A DNA stretch of 64,000 nucleotides, from the NCBI GenBank assembly GCA_033782935.1, contig JAWQEG010000283.1, positions 1,364,001 through 1,428,000 of the forward strand, written 5' to 3'. This stretch comes from Petrolisthes cinctipes (Eukaryota; Arthropoda; Malacostraca; Decapoda; Porcellanidae). Position numbers and translations under genes: made by a program. Shown piece after piece: positions 9,410 through 22,875 of the stretch. Every line of letters starts with the position of its first letter. The first letter of the stretch is position 1. Under the pieces are notes generated by a model that was given only the letters and a program-made list of their open reading frames with translations, did no database searches and was not told where the DNA came from.

Positions 9410-9918
9410 CCTACTCCGTGTTAGAGTATTTTCAAAATACATGCTCAAAACATACTGAAAATCAATCTTTTAGGTGCACAAAAGTCAATATGTGCATGCA
9501 TCTTCAGTACCGGTTTATATCTCAAATTCAGGCTCAAAACACCCGAAAATTCAATATTTTGGGGTCCCAGAAGCAATCTGTACATGCCTACTCAGTGTTA
9601 CAGTATTTTCAAAATACAGGCCCAAAACATGCTGAAAATCGATATTTTAGATGCCCAAAGTCAATATGTGCATGTATCTTCTGTGCCCGTTTATATCTCA
9701 AATTCAGGCTCAAAACACCCGAAAATTCAATATTTTGGGGTCCCTGAAGCAATCTGTACATGCCTACACAGTGCTAGAATATTTTCAAAATATAGGCTGA
9801 AAACATGCTAAAAATCGACATTTTAGGTGCCAAAAAATCGATATCTCAAATTCAGTACCAAAACACCCGAAAATTCGATATTTAGAGGTCCCAGAAGGTA
9901 TCTGTACATGCCTACTCC

Positions 9919-9950
9919 GTGTTAGAGTATTTTTTTAAAATACAGGCCAA
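9919..9950 (+). repeat. Poly-T A3 variant, first of fourteen copies
   Basis: In A3 the central C of the dyad is replaced by TTT, giving seven consecutive T. Copies start at 9,911, 10,415, 11,419, 12,424, 13,428, 13,931, 18,706, 19,710, 25,636, 29,046, 33,643, 36,553, 44,841 and 46,691. None occurs left of 9.9 kb or right of 47 kb, so this variant spread within a bounded part of the array. Confidence 0.9.
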
Positions 9951-10414
9951 AAACATACTGAAAATCGATCTTTTAGGTGACCGAAAGTCGATATGTGCAT
10001 GCATCTTCAGTACCCGTTTATATCTCAAATTCAGGCTCAAAACACCCGAAAATTCAATATTTTGGGGTCCCAGAAGCAATCTGTACATGCCTACTCAGTG
10101 TTAGAGTATTTTTCAAAATAGAGGCCCAAAACATGCTGAAAATCGATATTTTAGATGCCCAAAGTCAATATGTGCATGTATCTTCTGTGCCCGTTTATAT
10201 CTCAAATTCAGGCTCAAAACACCCGAAAATTCAATATTTTGGGGTCCCTGAAGCAATCTGTACATGCCTACACAGTGCTAGAATATTTTCAAAATATAGG
10301 CTGAAAACATGCTAAAAATCGACATTTTAGGTGCCAAAAAATCGATATCTCAAATTCAGTACCAAAACACCCGAAAATTCGATATTTAGAGGTCCCAGAA
10401 GGTATCTGTACATG

Positions 10415-13400
10415 CCTACTCCGTGTTAGAGTATTTTTTTAAAATACAGGCCAAAAACATACTGAAAATCGATCTTTTAGGTGACCGAAAGTCGATATGT
10501 GCATGCATCTTCTGTACCCGTTTATATCTCAAATTCTGGCTCAAAATACCCGAAAATTCGATATTTTGGGGTCCCAGAAGCGATCTGTACATGCCTACTC
10601 CGTGTTAGAGTATTTTCAAAATTCAGGCCCAAAACATGCTGAAAATCGATATTTTTGGTGCCCAAAGTCAATATGTGCATGTATCTTCTGTACCCGTTTA
10701 TATCTCAAATTCAGGCTCAAAACACCCGAAAATTCAATATTTTGGGGTCCCAGAAGCAATCTGTACATGCCTACTCAGTGCTAGAATATTTTCAAAATAT
10801 AGGCTAAAAACATGCTAAAAATCGATCTTTTAGGTGCCAAAAAGTCGATATCTCAAATTCAGTCCCAAAACACCCGAAAATTCGATATTTAGGGGTCCCA
10901 GAAGCGATCTGTACATGCCTACTCCGTGTTAGAGTATTTTCAAAATACAGGCTCAAAACATACTGAAAATCGATCTTTTAGGTGCACAAAAGTCAATATG
11001 TGCATGCATCTTCATCACCCGTTTATATCTCAAATTCAGGCTCAAAACACCCGAAAATTCAATATTTTGGGGTCCCAGAAGCAATCTGTACATGCCTACT
11101 CAGTGTTAGAGTATCTTCAAAATACAGGCCCAAAACATGCTGAAAATCGATATTTTAGATGCCCAAAGTCAATATGTGCATGTATCTTCTGTGCCCGTTT
11201 ATATCTCAAATTCAGGCTCAAAACACCCGAAAATTCAATATTTTGGGGTCCCTGAAGCAATCTGTACATGCCTACACAGTGCTAGAATATTTTCAATATA
11301 TAGGCTGAAAACATGCTAAAAATCGACATTTTAGGTGCCAAAAAATCGATATCTCAAATTCAGTACCAAAACACCCGAAAATTCGATATTTAGAGGTCCC
11401 AGAAGGTATCTGTACATGCCTACTCCGTGTTAGAGTATTTTTTTAAAATACAGGCCAAAAACATACTGAAAATCGATCTTTTAGGTGACCGAAAGTCGAT
11501 ATGTGCATGCATCTTCAGTACCCGTTTATATCTCAAATTCAGGCTCAAAACACCCGAAAATTCAATATTTTGGGGTCCCAGAAGCAATTTGTACATGCCT
11601 ACTCAGTGTTAGAGTATTTTTCAAAATACAGGCCCAAAACATGCTGAAAATCGATATTTTAGATGCCCAAAGTCAATATGTGCATGTATCTTCTGTACCC
11701 GTTTATATCTCAAATTCAGGCTCAAAACACCCGAAAATTCAATATTTTGGGGACCCAGAAGCAATCTGTACATGCCTACACAGTGCTAGAATATTTTCAA
11801 AATATAGGCTAAAAACATGCTAAAAATCGACATTTTAGGTGCCAAAAAGTCGATATCTCAAATTCAGTCCCAAAACACCCGAAAATTCGATATTTAGGGG
11901 TCCCAGAAGCGATCTGTACATGCCTACTCCGTGTTAGAGTATTTTCAAAATACATGCTCAAAACATACTGAAAATCGATCTTTTAGGTGCACAAAAGTCA
12001 ATATGTGCATGCATCTTCAGTACCCGTTTATATCTCAAATTCAGGCTCAAAACACCCGAAAATTCAATATTTTGGGGTCCCAGAAGCAATCTGTACATGC
12101 CTACTCAGTGTTAGAGTATTTTCAAAATACAGGCCCAAAACATGCTGAAAATCGATATTTTAGATGCCCAAAGTCAATATGTGCATGTATCTTCTGTGCC
12201 CGTTTATATCTCAAATTCAGGCTCAAAACACCCGAAAATTCAATATTTTGGGGTCCCTGAAGCAATCTGTACATGCCTACACAGTGCTAGAATATTTTCA
12301 AAATATAGGCTGAAAACATGCTAAAAATCGACATTTTAGGTGCCAAAAAATCGATATCTCAAATTCAGTACCAAAACACCCGAAAATTCGATATTTAGAG
12401 GTCCCAGAAGGTATCTGTACATGCCTACTCCGTGTTAGAGTATTTTTTTAAAATACAGGCCAAAAACATACTGAAAATCGATCTTTTAGGTGACCGAAAG
12501 TCGATATGTGCATGCATCTTCTGTACCCGTTTATATCTCAAATTCTGGCTCAAAACACCCGAAATTTCGATATTTTGGGGTCCCAGAAGCGATCTGTACA
12601 TGCCTACTCCGTGTTAGAGTATTTTCAAAATTCAGGCCCAAAACATGCTGAAAATCGATATTTTTGGTGCCCAAAGTCAATATGTGCATGTATCTTCTGT
12701 ACCCGTTTATATCTCAAATTCAGGCTCAAAACACCCGAAAATTCAATATTTTGGGGTCCCAGAAGCAATCTGTACATGCCTACTCAGTGCTAGAATATTT
12801 TCAAAATATAGGCTAAAAACATGCTAAAAATCGATCTTTTAGGTGCCAAAAAGTCGATATCTCAAATTCAGTCCCAAAACACCCGAAAATTCGATATTTA
12901 GGGGTCCCAGAAGCGATCTGTACATGCCTACTCCGTGTTAGAGTATTTTCAAAATACAGGCTCAAAACATACTGAAAATCGATCTTTTAGGTGCACAAAA
13001 GTCAATATGTGCATGCATCTTCATCACCCGTTTATATCTCAAATTCAGGCTCAAAACACCCGAAAATTCAATATTTTGGGGTCCCAGAAGCAATCTGTAC
13101 ATGCCTACTCAGTGTTAGAGTATTTTCAAAATACAGGCCCAAAACATGCTGAAAATCGATATTTTAGATGCCCAAAGTCAATATGTGCATGTATCTTCTG
13201 TGCCCGTTTATATCTCAAATTCAGGCTCAAAACACCCGAAAATTCAATATTTTGGGGTCCCTGAAGCAATCTGTACATGCCTACACAGTGCTAGAATATT
13301 TTCAATATATAGGCTGAAAACATGCTAAAAATCGACATTTTAGGTGCCAAAAAATCGATATCTCAAATTCAGTACCAAAACACCCGAAAATTCGATATTT

Positions 13401-13620
13401 AGAGGTCCCAGAAGGTATCTGTACATGCCTACTCCGTGTTAGAGTATTTTTTTAAAATACAGGCCAAAAACATACTGAAAATCGATCTTTTAGGTGACCG
13501 AAAGTCGATATGTGCATGCATCTTCAGTACCCGTTTATATCTCAAATTCAGGCTCAAAACACCCGAAAATTCAATATTTTGGGGTCCCAGAAGCAATCTG
13601 TACATGCCTACTCAGTGTTA
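10415..13620 (+). repeat. ~2,009-bp repeat of four trimers
   Basis: The order A3-B2-C2, A1-B1-C1, A3-B1-C1, starting at 10,415, recurs at 12,424. Shared marks are CTTCATCACCCG in A1 (near 11,010 and 13,019), TTTTCAATATATAGG in C1 (near 11,291 and 13,300) and GGTGACCGAAAG in A3. Small differences (AAATACCC against AAACACCC, GTATCTTC against GTATTTTC) show separate drift. The match weakens past about 13,620, where B1 of the first copy has an extra T. Confidence 0.8.
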
Positions 13621-16437
13621 GAGTATTTTCAAAATACAGGCCCAAAACATGCTGAAAATCGATATTTTAGATGCCCAAAGTCAATATGTGCATGTATCTT
13701 CTGTGCCCGTTTATATCTCAAATTCAGGCTCAAAACACCCGAAAATTCAATATTTTGGGGTCCCTGAAGCAATCTGTACATGCCTACACAGTGCTAGAAT
13801 ATTTTCAAAATATAGGCTGAAAACATGCTAAAAATCGACATTTTTGGTGCCAAAAAATCGATATCTCAAATTCAGTACCAAAACACCCGAAAATTCGATA
13901 TTTAGAGGTCCCAGAAGGTATCTGTACATGCCTACTCCGTGTTAGAGTATTTTTTTAAAATACAGGCCAAAAACATACTGAAAATCGATCTTTTAGGTGA
14001 CCGAAAGTCGATATGTGCATGCATCTTCTGTACCCGTTTATATCTCAAATTCTGGCTCAAAACACCCGAAAATTCGATATTTTGGGGTCCCAGAAGCGAT
14101 CTGTACATGCCTACTCCGTGTTAGAGTATTTTCAAAATTCAGGCCCAAAACATGCTGAAAATCGATATTTTTGGTGCCCAAAGTCAATATGTGCATGTAT
14201 CTTCTGTACCCGTTTATATCTCAAATTCAGGCTCAAAACACCCGAAAATTCAATATTTTGGGGTCCCAGAAGCAATCTGTACATGCCTACTCAGTGCTAG
14301 AATATTTTCAAAATATAGGCTAAAAACATGCTAAAAATCGATCTTTTAGGTGCCAAAAAGTCGATATCTCAAATTCAGTCCCAAAACACCCGAAAATTCG
14401 ATATTTAGGGGTCCCAGAAGCGATCTGTACATGCCTACTCCGTGTTAGAGTATTTTCAAAATACAGGCTCAAAACATACTGAAAATCGATCTTTTAGGTT
14501 CACAAAAGTCGATATGTGCATGCATCTTCAGTACCCGTTTATATCTCAAATTCAGGCTCAAAACACCCGAAAATTCAATATTTTGGGGTCCCAGAAGCAA
14601 TCTATACATGCCTACTCAGTGTTAGAGTATTTTCAAAATACAGGCCCAAAACATGCTGAAAATCGATATTTTAGATGCCCAAAGTCAATATGTGCAGGTA
14701 TCTTCTGTACCCGTTTATATCTCAAATTCAGGCTCAAAACACCCGAAAATTCAATATTTTGGGGTCCCAGAAGCAATCTGTACATGCCTACACAGTGCTA
14801 GAATATTTTCAAAATATAGGCTAAAAACATGCTAAAAATCGACATTTTAGGTGCCAAAAAGTCGATATCTCAAATTCAGTCCCAAAACACCCGAAAATTC
14901 GATATTTAGGGGTCCCAGAAGCGATCTGTACATGCCTACTCCGTGTTAGAGTATTTTCAAAATACATGCTCAAAACATACTGAAAATCGATCTTTTAGGT
15001 GCACAAAAGTCAATATGTGCATGCATCTTCAGTACCCGTTTATATCTCAAATTCAGGCTCAAAACACCCGAAAATTCAATATTTTGGGGTCCCAGAAGCA
15101 ATCTGTACATGCCTACTCAGTGTTAGAGTATTTTCAAAATACAGGCCCAAAACATGCTGAAAATCGATATTTTAGATGCCCAAAGTCAATATGTGCATGT
15201 ATCTTCTGTGCCCGTTTATATCTCAAATTCAGGCTCAAAACACCCGAAAATTCAATATTTTGGGGTCCCTGAAGCAATCTGTACATGCCTACACAGTGCT
15301 AGAATATTTTCAAAATATAGGCTAAAAACATGCTAAAAATCGACATTTTAGGTACCAAAAAATCGATATCTCAAATTCAGTCCCAAAACACCCGAAAATT
15401 CGATATTTAGAGGTCCCAGAAGGTATCTGTACATGCCTACTCCGTGTTAGAGTATTTTCAAAATACAGGCCAAAAACATACTGAAAATCGATCTCTTAGA
15501 TGCCCAAAAGTCGATATGTGCATGCATCTTCTGTACCCGTTTATATCTCAAATTCTGGCCCTAAACACCCGAAAATTCGATATTTTGGGGTCCCAGAAGC
15601 GATCTGTACATGCCTACTCCGTGTTAGAGTATTTTCAAAATTCAGGCCCAAAACATGCTGAAAATCGATATTTTTGGTGCCCAAAGTCAATATGTGCATG
15701 TATCTTCTGTACCCGTTTATATCTCAAATTCAGGCTCAAAACACCCTAAAATTCAATATTTTGGGGTCCCAGAAGCAATCTGTACATGCCTACTCAGTGC
15801 TAGAATATTTTCAAAATATAGGCTAAAAACATGCTAAAAATCGATCTTTTAGGTGCCAAAAAGTCGATATCTCAAATTCAGTCCCAAAACACCCGAAAAT
15901 TCGATATTTAGAGGTCCCAGAAGGTATCTGTACATGCCTACTCCGTGTTAGAGTATTTTCAAAATACAGGCCAAAAACATACTGAAAATCGATCTCTTAG
16001 ATGCCCAAAAGTCGATATGTGCATGCATCTTCTGTACCCGTTTATATCTCAAATTCTGGCCCTAAACACCCGAAAATTCGATATTTTGGGGTCCCAGAAG
16101 CGATCTGTACATGCCTACTCCGTGTTAGAGTATTTTCAAAATTCAGGCCCAAAACATGCTGAAAATCGATATTTTTGGTGCCCAAAGTCAATATGTGCAT
16201 GTATCTTCTGTACCCGTTTATATCTCAAATTCAGGCTCAAAACACCCGAAAATTAAATATTTTGGGGTCCCAGAAGCAATCTGTACATGCCTACTCAGTG
16301 CTAGAATATTTTCAAAATATAGGCTAAAAACATGCTAAAAATCGATCTTTTAGGTGCCAAAAAGTCGATATCTCAAATTCATTTACAAAACACCCGAAAA
16401 TTCGATATTTAGGGGTCCCAGAAGCGATCTGTACATG

Positions 16438-19400
16438 CCTACTCCGTGTTAGAGTATTTTCAAAATACATGCCCAAAACATACTGAAAATCGATCTTTTA
16501 GGTGCACAAAAGTCGATATGTGCATGCATCTTCAGTACCCGTTTATATCTCAAATTCAGGCTCAAAACACCCGAAAATTCAATATTTTGGGGTCCCAGAA
16601 GCAATCTGTACATGCCTACTCAGTGTTAGAGTATTTTCAAAATACAGGCCCAAAACATGCTGAAAATCGATATTTTAGATGCCCAAAGTCAATATGTGCA
16701 TGTATCTTCTGTACCCGTTTATATCTCAAATTCAGGCTCAAAACACCCGAAAATTCAATATTTTGGGGTCCCAGAAGCAATCTGTACAGTGCTAGAATAT
16801 TTTCAAAATATAGGCTAAAAACATGCTAAAAATCGATCTTTTAAGTGCCAAAAAGTCGATATCTCAAATTTAGTCCCAAAACACCCGAAAATTCGATATT
16901 TAGGGGTCCCAGAAGCGTTCTGTACATGCCTACTCCGTGTTAGAGTATTTTCAAAATACAGGCCAAAAACATACTGAAAATCGATCTTTTAGGTGCCCAA
17001 AAGTCGATATGTGCATGCATCTTCTGTACCCGTTTATATCTCAAATTCAGGCTCAAAACACCCGAAAATTCAATATTTTGGGGTCCCAGAAGCAATCTGT
17101 ACATGCCTACTCAGTGCTAGAATATTTTCAAAATATAGGCTAAAAACATGCTAAAAATCGATCTTTTAGGTGCCAAAAAGTCGATATCTCAAATTCAGTC
17201 CCTAACACCCGAAAATTCGATATTTTGGGGTCCCAGAAGCGATCTGTACATGCCTACTCAGTGCTAGAATATTTTCAAAATATAGGCTAAAAACATGCTA
17301 AAAATCGATCTTTTAGGTGCCAAAAAGTCGATATCTCAAATTCAGTCCCAAAACACCCGAAAATTCGATATTTAGGGGTCCCAGAAGCGATCTGTACATG
17401 CCTACTCCGTGTTAGAGAATTTTCAAAATACATGCTCAAAACAAACTGAAAATCGATCTTTTAGGTGCACAAAAGTCGATATGTGCATGCATCATCAGTA
17501 CCCTTTTATATCTCAAATTCAGGCTCAAAACACCCGAAAATTCAATATTTTTGGGTCCCAGAAGCAATCTGTACATGCCTACTCAGTGTTAGAGTATTTT
17601 CAAAATACAGGCCCAAAACATGCTGAAAGTCGATATCTCAAATTCAGTCCCAAAACACCCGAAAATTCGATATTTAGGGGTCCCAGAAGCGATCTGTACA
17701 TGCCTACTCCGTGTTAGAGTATTTTCAAAATACATGCTCAAAACATACTGAAAATCGATCTTTTAGGTGCACAAAAGTCGATATGTGCATGCATCTTCAG
17801 TACCCGTTTATATCTCAAATTCAGGCTCAAAACACCCGAAAATTCAATATTTTGGGGTCCCAGAAGCAATCTGTACATGCCTACTCAGTGTTAGAGTATT
17901 TTTCAAAATACAGGCCCAAAACATGCTGAAAATCGATATTTTAGATGCCCAAAGTCAATATGTGCATGTATCTTCTGTACCAGTTTATATCTCAAATTCA
18001 GGCTCAAAACACCCGAAAATTCAATATTTTGGGGTCCCAGAAGCAATCTGTACATGCCTACACAGTGCTAGAATATTTTCAAAATATAGGCTAAAAACAT
18101 GCTAAAAATCGACATTTTAGGTGCCAAAAAGTCGATATCTCAAATGCAGTCCCAAAACACCCGAAAATTCGATATTTAGGGGTCCCAGAAGCGATCTGTA
18201 CATGCCTACTCCGTGTTAGAGTATTTTCAAAATACATGCTCAAAACATAATGAAAATCGATCTTTTAGGTGCACAAAAGTCAATATGTGCATGCATCTTC
18301 AGTACCCGTTTATATCTCAAATTCAGGCTCAAAACACCCGAAAATTCAATATTTTGGGGTCCCAGAAGCAATCTGTACATGCCTACTCAGTGTTAGAGTA
18401 TTTTCAAAATACAGGCCCAAAACATGCTGAAAATCGATATTTTAGATGCCCAAAGTCAATATGTGCATGTATCTTCTGTGCCCGTTTATATCTCAAATTC
18501 AGGCTCAAAACACCCGAAAATTCAATATTTTGGGGTCCCTGAAGCAATCTGTACATGCCTACACAGTGCTAGAATATTTTCAAAATATAGGCTGAAAACA
18601 TGCTAAAAATCGACATTTTAGGTGCCAAAAAATCGATATCTCAAATTCAGTACCAAAACACCCGAAAATTCGATATTTAGAGGTCCCAGAAGGTATTTGT
18701 ACATGCCTACTCCGTGTTAGAGTATTTTTTTAAAATACAGGCCAAAAACATACTGAAAATCGATCTTTTAGGTGACCGAAAGTCGATATGTGCATGCATC
18801 TTCTGTACCCGTTTATATCTCAAATTCTGGCTCAAAACACCCGAAAATTCGATATTTTGGGGTCTCAGAAGCGATCTGTACATGCCTACTCCGTGTTAGA
18901 GTATTTTCAAAATTCAGGCCCAAAACATGCTGAAAATCGAAATTTTTGGTGCCCAAAGTCAATATGTGCATGTATCTTCTGTACCCGTTTATATCTCAAA
19001 TTCAGGCTCAAAACACCCGAAAATTCAATATTTTGGGGTCCCAGAAGCAATCTGTACATGCCTACACAGTGCTAGAATATTTTCAAAATATAGGCTAAAA
19101 ACATGCTAAAAATCGACATTTTAGGTGCCAAAAAGTCGATATCTCAAATTCAGTCCCAAAACACCCGAAAATTCGATATTTAGGGGTCCCAGAAGCGATC
19201 TGTACATGCCTACTCCGTGTTAGAGTATTTTCAAAATACATGCTCAAAACATACTGAAAATCGATCTTTTAGGTGCACAAAAGTCAATATGTGCATGCAT
19301 CTTCAGTACCCGTTTATATCTCAAATTCAGGCTCAAAACACCCGAAAATTCAATATTTTGGGGTCCCAGAAGCAATCTGTACATGCCTACTCAGTGTTAG

Positions 19401-20241
19401 AGTATTTTCAAAATACAGGCCCAAAACATGCTGAAAATCGATATTTTAGATGCCCAAAGTCAATATGTGCATGTATCTTCTGTGCCCGTTTATATCTCAA
19501 ATTCAGGCTCAAAACACCCGAAAATTCAATATTTTGGGGTCCCTGAAGCAATCTGTACATGCCTACACAGTGCTAGAATATTTTCAATATATAGGCTGAA
19601 AACATGCTAAAAATCGACATTTTAGGTGCCAAAAAATCGATATCTCAAATTCAGTACCAAAACACCCGAAAATTCGATATTTAGAGGTCCCAGAAGGTAT
19701 CTGTACATGCCTACTCCGTGTTAGAGTATTTTTTTAAAATACAGGCCAAAAACATACTGAAAATCGATCTTTTAGGTGACCGAAAGTCGATATGTGCATG
19801 CATCTTCTGTACCCGTTTATATCTCAAATTCTGGCTCAAAACACCCGAAAATTCGATATTTTGGGGTCCCAGAAGCGATCTGTACATGCCTACTCCGTGT
19901 TAGAGTATTTTCAAAATTCAAGCCCAAAACATGCTGAAAATCGATATTTTTGGTGCCCAAAGTCAATATGTGCATGTATCTTCTGTACCCGTTTATATCT
20001 CAAATTCAGGCTCAAAACACCCGAAAATTCAATATTTTGGGGTCCCAGAAGCAATCTGTACATGCCTACTCCGTGTTAGAGTATTTTCAAAATACATGCT
20101 CAAAACATACTGAAAATCGATCTTTTAGGTTCACAAAAGTCGATATGTGCATGCATCTTCAGTACCCGTTTATATCTCAAATTCAGGCTCAAAACACCCG
20201 AAAATTCAATATTTTGGGGTCCCAGAAGCAATCTATACATG
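16438..20241 (+). repeat. Mixed block with second irregular segment
   Basis: It opens with an A1-B1-C trimer with the 10-bp loss, then an A2-C unit lacking B (16,929), then the C-C doublet and the 125-bp unit (17,578-17,702), matching the 7.8-8.8-kb segment at +9,297. From 18,205, A1-B1-C1 and A3-B2 trimers resume. The trimer at 19,710 lacks C: its B2 runs straight into A1 at 20,065. Confidence 0.82.
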
Positions 20242-22875
20242 CCTACTCAGTGTTAGAGTATTTTCAAAATACAGGCCCAAAACATGCTGAAAATCGATAT
20301 TTTAGATGCCCAAAGTCAATATGTGCAGGTATCTTCTGTGCCCGTTTATATCTCAAATTCAGGCTCAAAACACCCGAAAATTCAATATTTTGGGGTCCCA
20401 GAAGCAATCTGTACATGCCTACACAGTGCTAGAATATTTTCAAAATATAGGCTAAAAACATGCTAAAAATCGACATTTTAGGTGCCAAAAAATCGATATC
20501 TCAAATTCAGTCCCAAAACACCCGAAAATTCGATATTTAGAGGTCCCAGAAGGTATCTGTACATGCCTACTCCGTGTTAGAGTATTTTCAAAATACAGGC
20601 CAAAAACATACTGAAAATCGATCTTTTAGGTGCCCAAAAGTCGATATGAGCATGCATCTTCTGTACCCGTTTATATCTCAAATTCTGGCCCTTAACACCC
20701 GAAAATTCGATATTTTGGGGTTCCAGAAGCAATCTGTACATGCCTACTCCGTGTTAGAGTATTTTCAAAATTCAGGCCCAAAACATGCTGAAAATAGATA
20801 TTTTTGGTGCCCAAAGTCAATATGTGCATGTATCTTCTGTACCCGTTTATATCTCAAATTCAGGCTCAAAACACCCGAAAATTCAATATTTTGGGGTCCC
20901 AGAAGCAATCTGTACATGCCTACTCAGTGCTAGAATATTTTCAAAATATAGGCTAAAAACATGCTAAAAATCGATATTTTAGGTGCTAAAAAGTCGATAT
21001 CTCAAATTCAGTCCCAAAACACCCGAAAATTCGATATTTAGGGGTCCCAGAAGCGATCTGTACATGCCTACTCCGTGTTAGAGTATTTTCAAAATACATG
21101 CTCAAAACATACTGAAAATCGATCTTTGAGGTGCACAAAAGTCGATATGTGCATGCATCTTCAGTACCCGTTTATATCTCAAATTCAGGCTCAAAACACC
21201 CGAAAATTCAATATTTTGGGGTCCCAGAAGCAATCTGTACATGCCTACTCGGTTCTAAAATTCAGGCTCAAAACACCCGAAAATTCAATATTTTGGGGTC
21301 CCAGAAGCAATCTGTACATGCCTACTCAGTGCTAGAATATTTTCAAAATATAGGCTAAAAACATGCTAAAAATCGATCTTTTAGGTGCCAAAAAGTCGAT
21401 ATCTCAAATTCAGTCCCAAAACACAAGAAAAAATTCGATATTTAGGGGTCCCAGAAGCGATCTGTACATGCCTACTCCGTGTTAGAGTATTTTCAAAATA
21501 CAGGCCCAAAACATGCTGAAAATCGATATTTTAGATGCCCAAAGTCAATATGTGCAGGTATCTTCTGTACCCGTTTATATCTCAAATTCAGGCTCAAAAC
21601 ACCCGAAAATTCAATATTTTGGGGTCCCAGAAGCAATCTGTACATGCCTACACAGTGCTAGAATATTTTCAAAATATAGGCTAAAAACATGCTAAAAATC
21701 GACATTTTAGGTGCCAAAAAATCGATATCTCAAATTCAGTCCCAAAACACCCGAAAATTCGATATTTAGAGGTCCCAGAAGGTATCTGTACATGCCTACT
21801 CCGTGTTAGAGTATTTTCAAAATACAGGCCAAAAACATACTGAAAATCGATCTTTTAGGTGCCCAAAAGTCGATATGAGCATGCATCTTCTGTACCCGTT
21901 TATATCTCAAATTCTGGCCCTTAACACCCGAAAATTCGATATTTTGGGGTCCCAGAAGCAATCTGTACATGCCTACTCCGTGTTAGAGTATTTTCAAAAT
22001 TCAGGCCCAAAACATGCTGAAAATAGATGTTTTTGGTGCCCAAAGTCAATATGTGCATGTATCTTCTGTACCTGTTTATATATCAAATTCAGGCTCAAAA
22101 CACCCGAAAATTCAATATTTTGGGGTCCCAGAAGCAATCTGTACATGCCTACTCAGTGCTAGAATATTTTCAAAATATAGGCTAAAAACATGCTAAAAAT
22201 CGATATTTTAGGTGCTAAAAAGTCGATATCTCAAATTCAGTCCCAAAACACCCGAAAATTCGATATTTAGGGGTCCCAGAAGCGATCTGTACATGCCTAC
22301 TCCGTGTTAGAGTATTTTCAAAATACATGCTCAAAACATATTGAAAATCGATCTTTGAGGTGCACAAAAGTCGATATGTGCATGCATCTTCAGTACCCGT
22401 TTATATCTCAAATTCAGGCTCAAAACACCCGAAAATTCAATATTTTGGGGTCCCAGAAGCAATCTGTACATGCCTACTCAGTGTTAGAGTATTTTCAAAA
22501 TACAGGCCCAAAACATGCTGAAAATCGATATTTTTGGTGCCCAAAGTCAATATGTGCATGTATCTTCTGTACCCGTTTATATCTCAAATTCAGGCTCAAA
22601 ACACCCGAAAATTCAATATTTTGGGGTCCCAGAAGCAATCTGTACATGCCTACTCAGTTCTAAAATTCAGGCTCAAAACACCCGAAAATTCAATATTTTG
22701 GGGTCCCAGAAGCAATCTGTACATGCCTACTCAGTGCTAGAATATTTTCAAAATATAGGCTAAAAACATGCTAAAAATCGATCTTTTAGGTGCCAAAAAG
22801 TCGATATCTCAAATTCAGTCCCAAAACACAAGAAAAAATTCGATATTTAGGGTTCCCAGAAGCGATCTGTACATG
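20242..22875 (+). repeat. 1,229-bp unit and its longer tandem copy
   Basis: Copy 1 (20,242-21,470) is B1-C1-A2-B2-C2-A1-77-C: 176+148+177+176+148+177+77+150 = 1,229 bp. Copy 2 (21,471-22,875) has the same order plus one B after the second A, giving 1,405 bp. Shared marks are CGATATGAGCATGC, GGCCCTTAACACCC, GAAAATAGAT, GATCTTTGAGGTGC and ACACAAGAAAAAATTCG. The joint at 21,471 is visible as an A-type opening (CTACTCCGTG) on a B1 body. I cannot tell which copy is ancestral. Confidence 0.88.
21244..21320 (+). repeat. 77-bp half-unit, class followed by C (six copies)
   Basis: The opening of a second half (CTACTCGGTTCTA here, CTACTCAGTGCTA elsewhere) is joined to the end of a first half (AAATTCAGGCTCAAAAC). 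The unit then runs to the next CTGTACATG. This is a fusion between the two paralogous halves, about 11 bp shorter than one half. Copies of this class start at 21,244, 22,649, 30,402, 32,414, 37,908 and 39,920. Each is followed by a 150-bp C with ACACAAGAAAAAATTCG, so the pair is inherited as a block. Confidence 0.88.

Larger units (their letters stand above)
9410..16437 (+). repeat. Regular block with poly-T monomer A3
   Basis: Trimers of 501-504 bp begin at 9,410, 9,911, 10,415, 10,918, 11,419, 11,923, 12,424, 12,927, 13,428, 13,931, 14,434, 14,935, 15,436 and 15,937. A3 (179 bp) has GTATTTTTTTAAAATAC and GGTGACCGAAAG and starts at 9,911, 10,415, 11,419, 12,424, 13,428 and 13,931. B1 here often has TCTGTGCCCG and is followed by GTCCCTGAAGC. 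Long-range offsets of about 1,508 and 2,009 bp (three and four trimers) recur, so a multi-trimer order is being copied. Two almost identical A2-B2-C2 trimers end the block (15,436 and 15,937). Confidence 0.88.
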
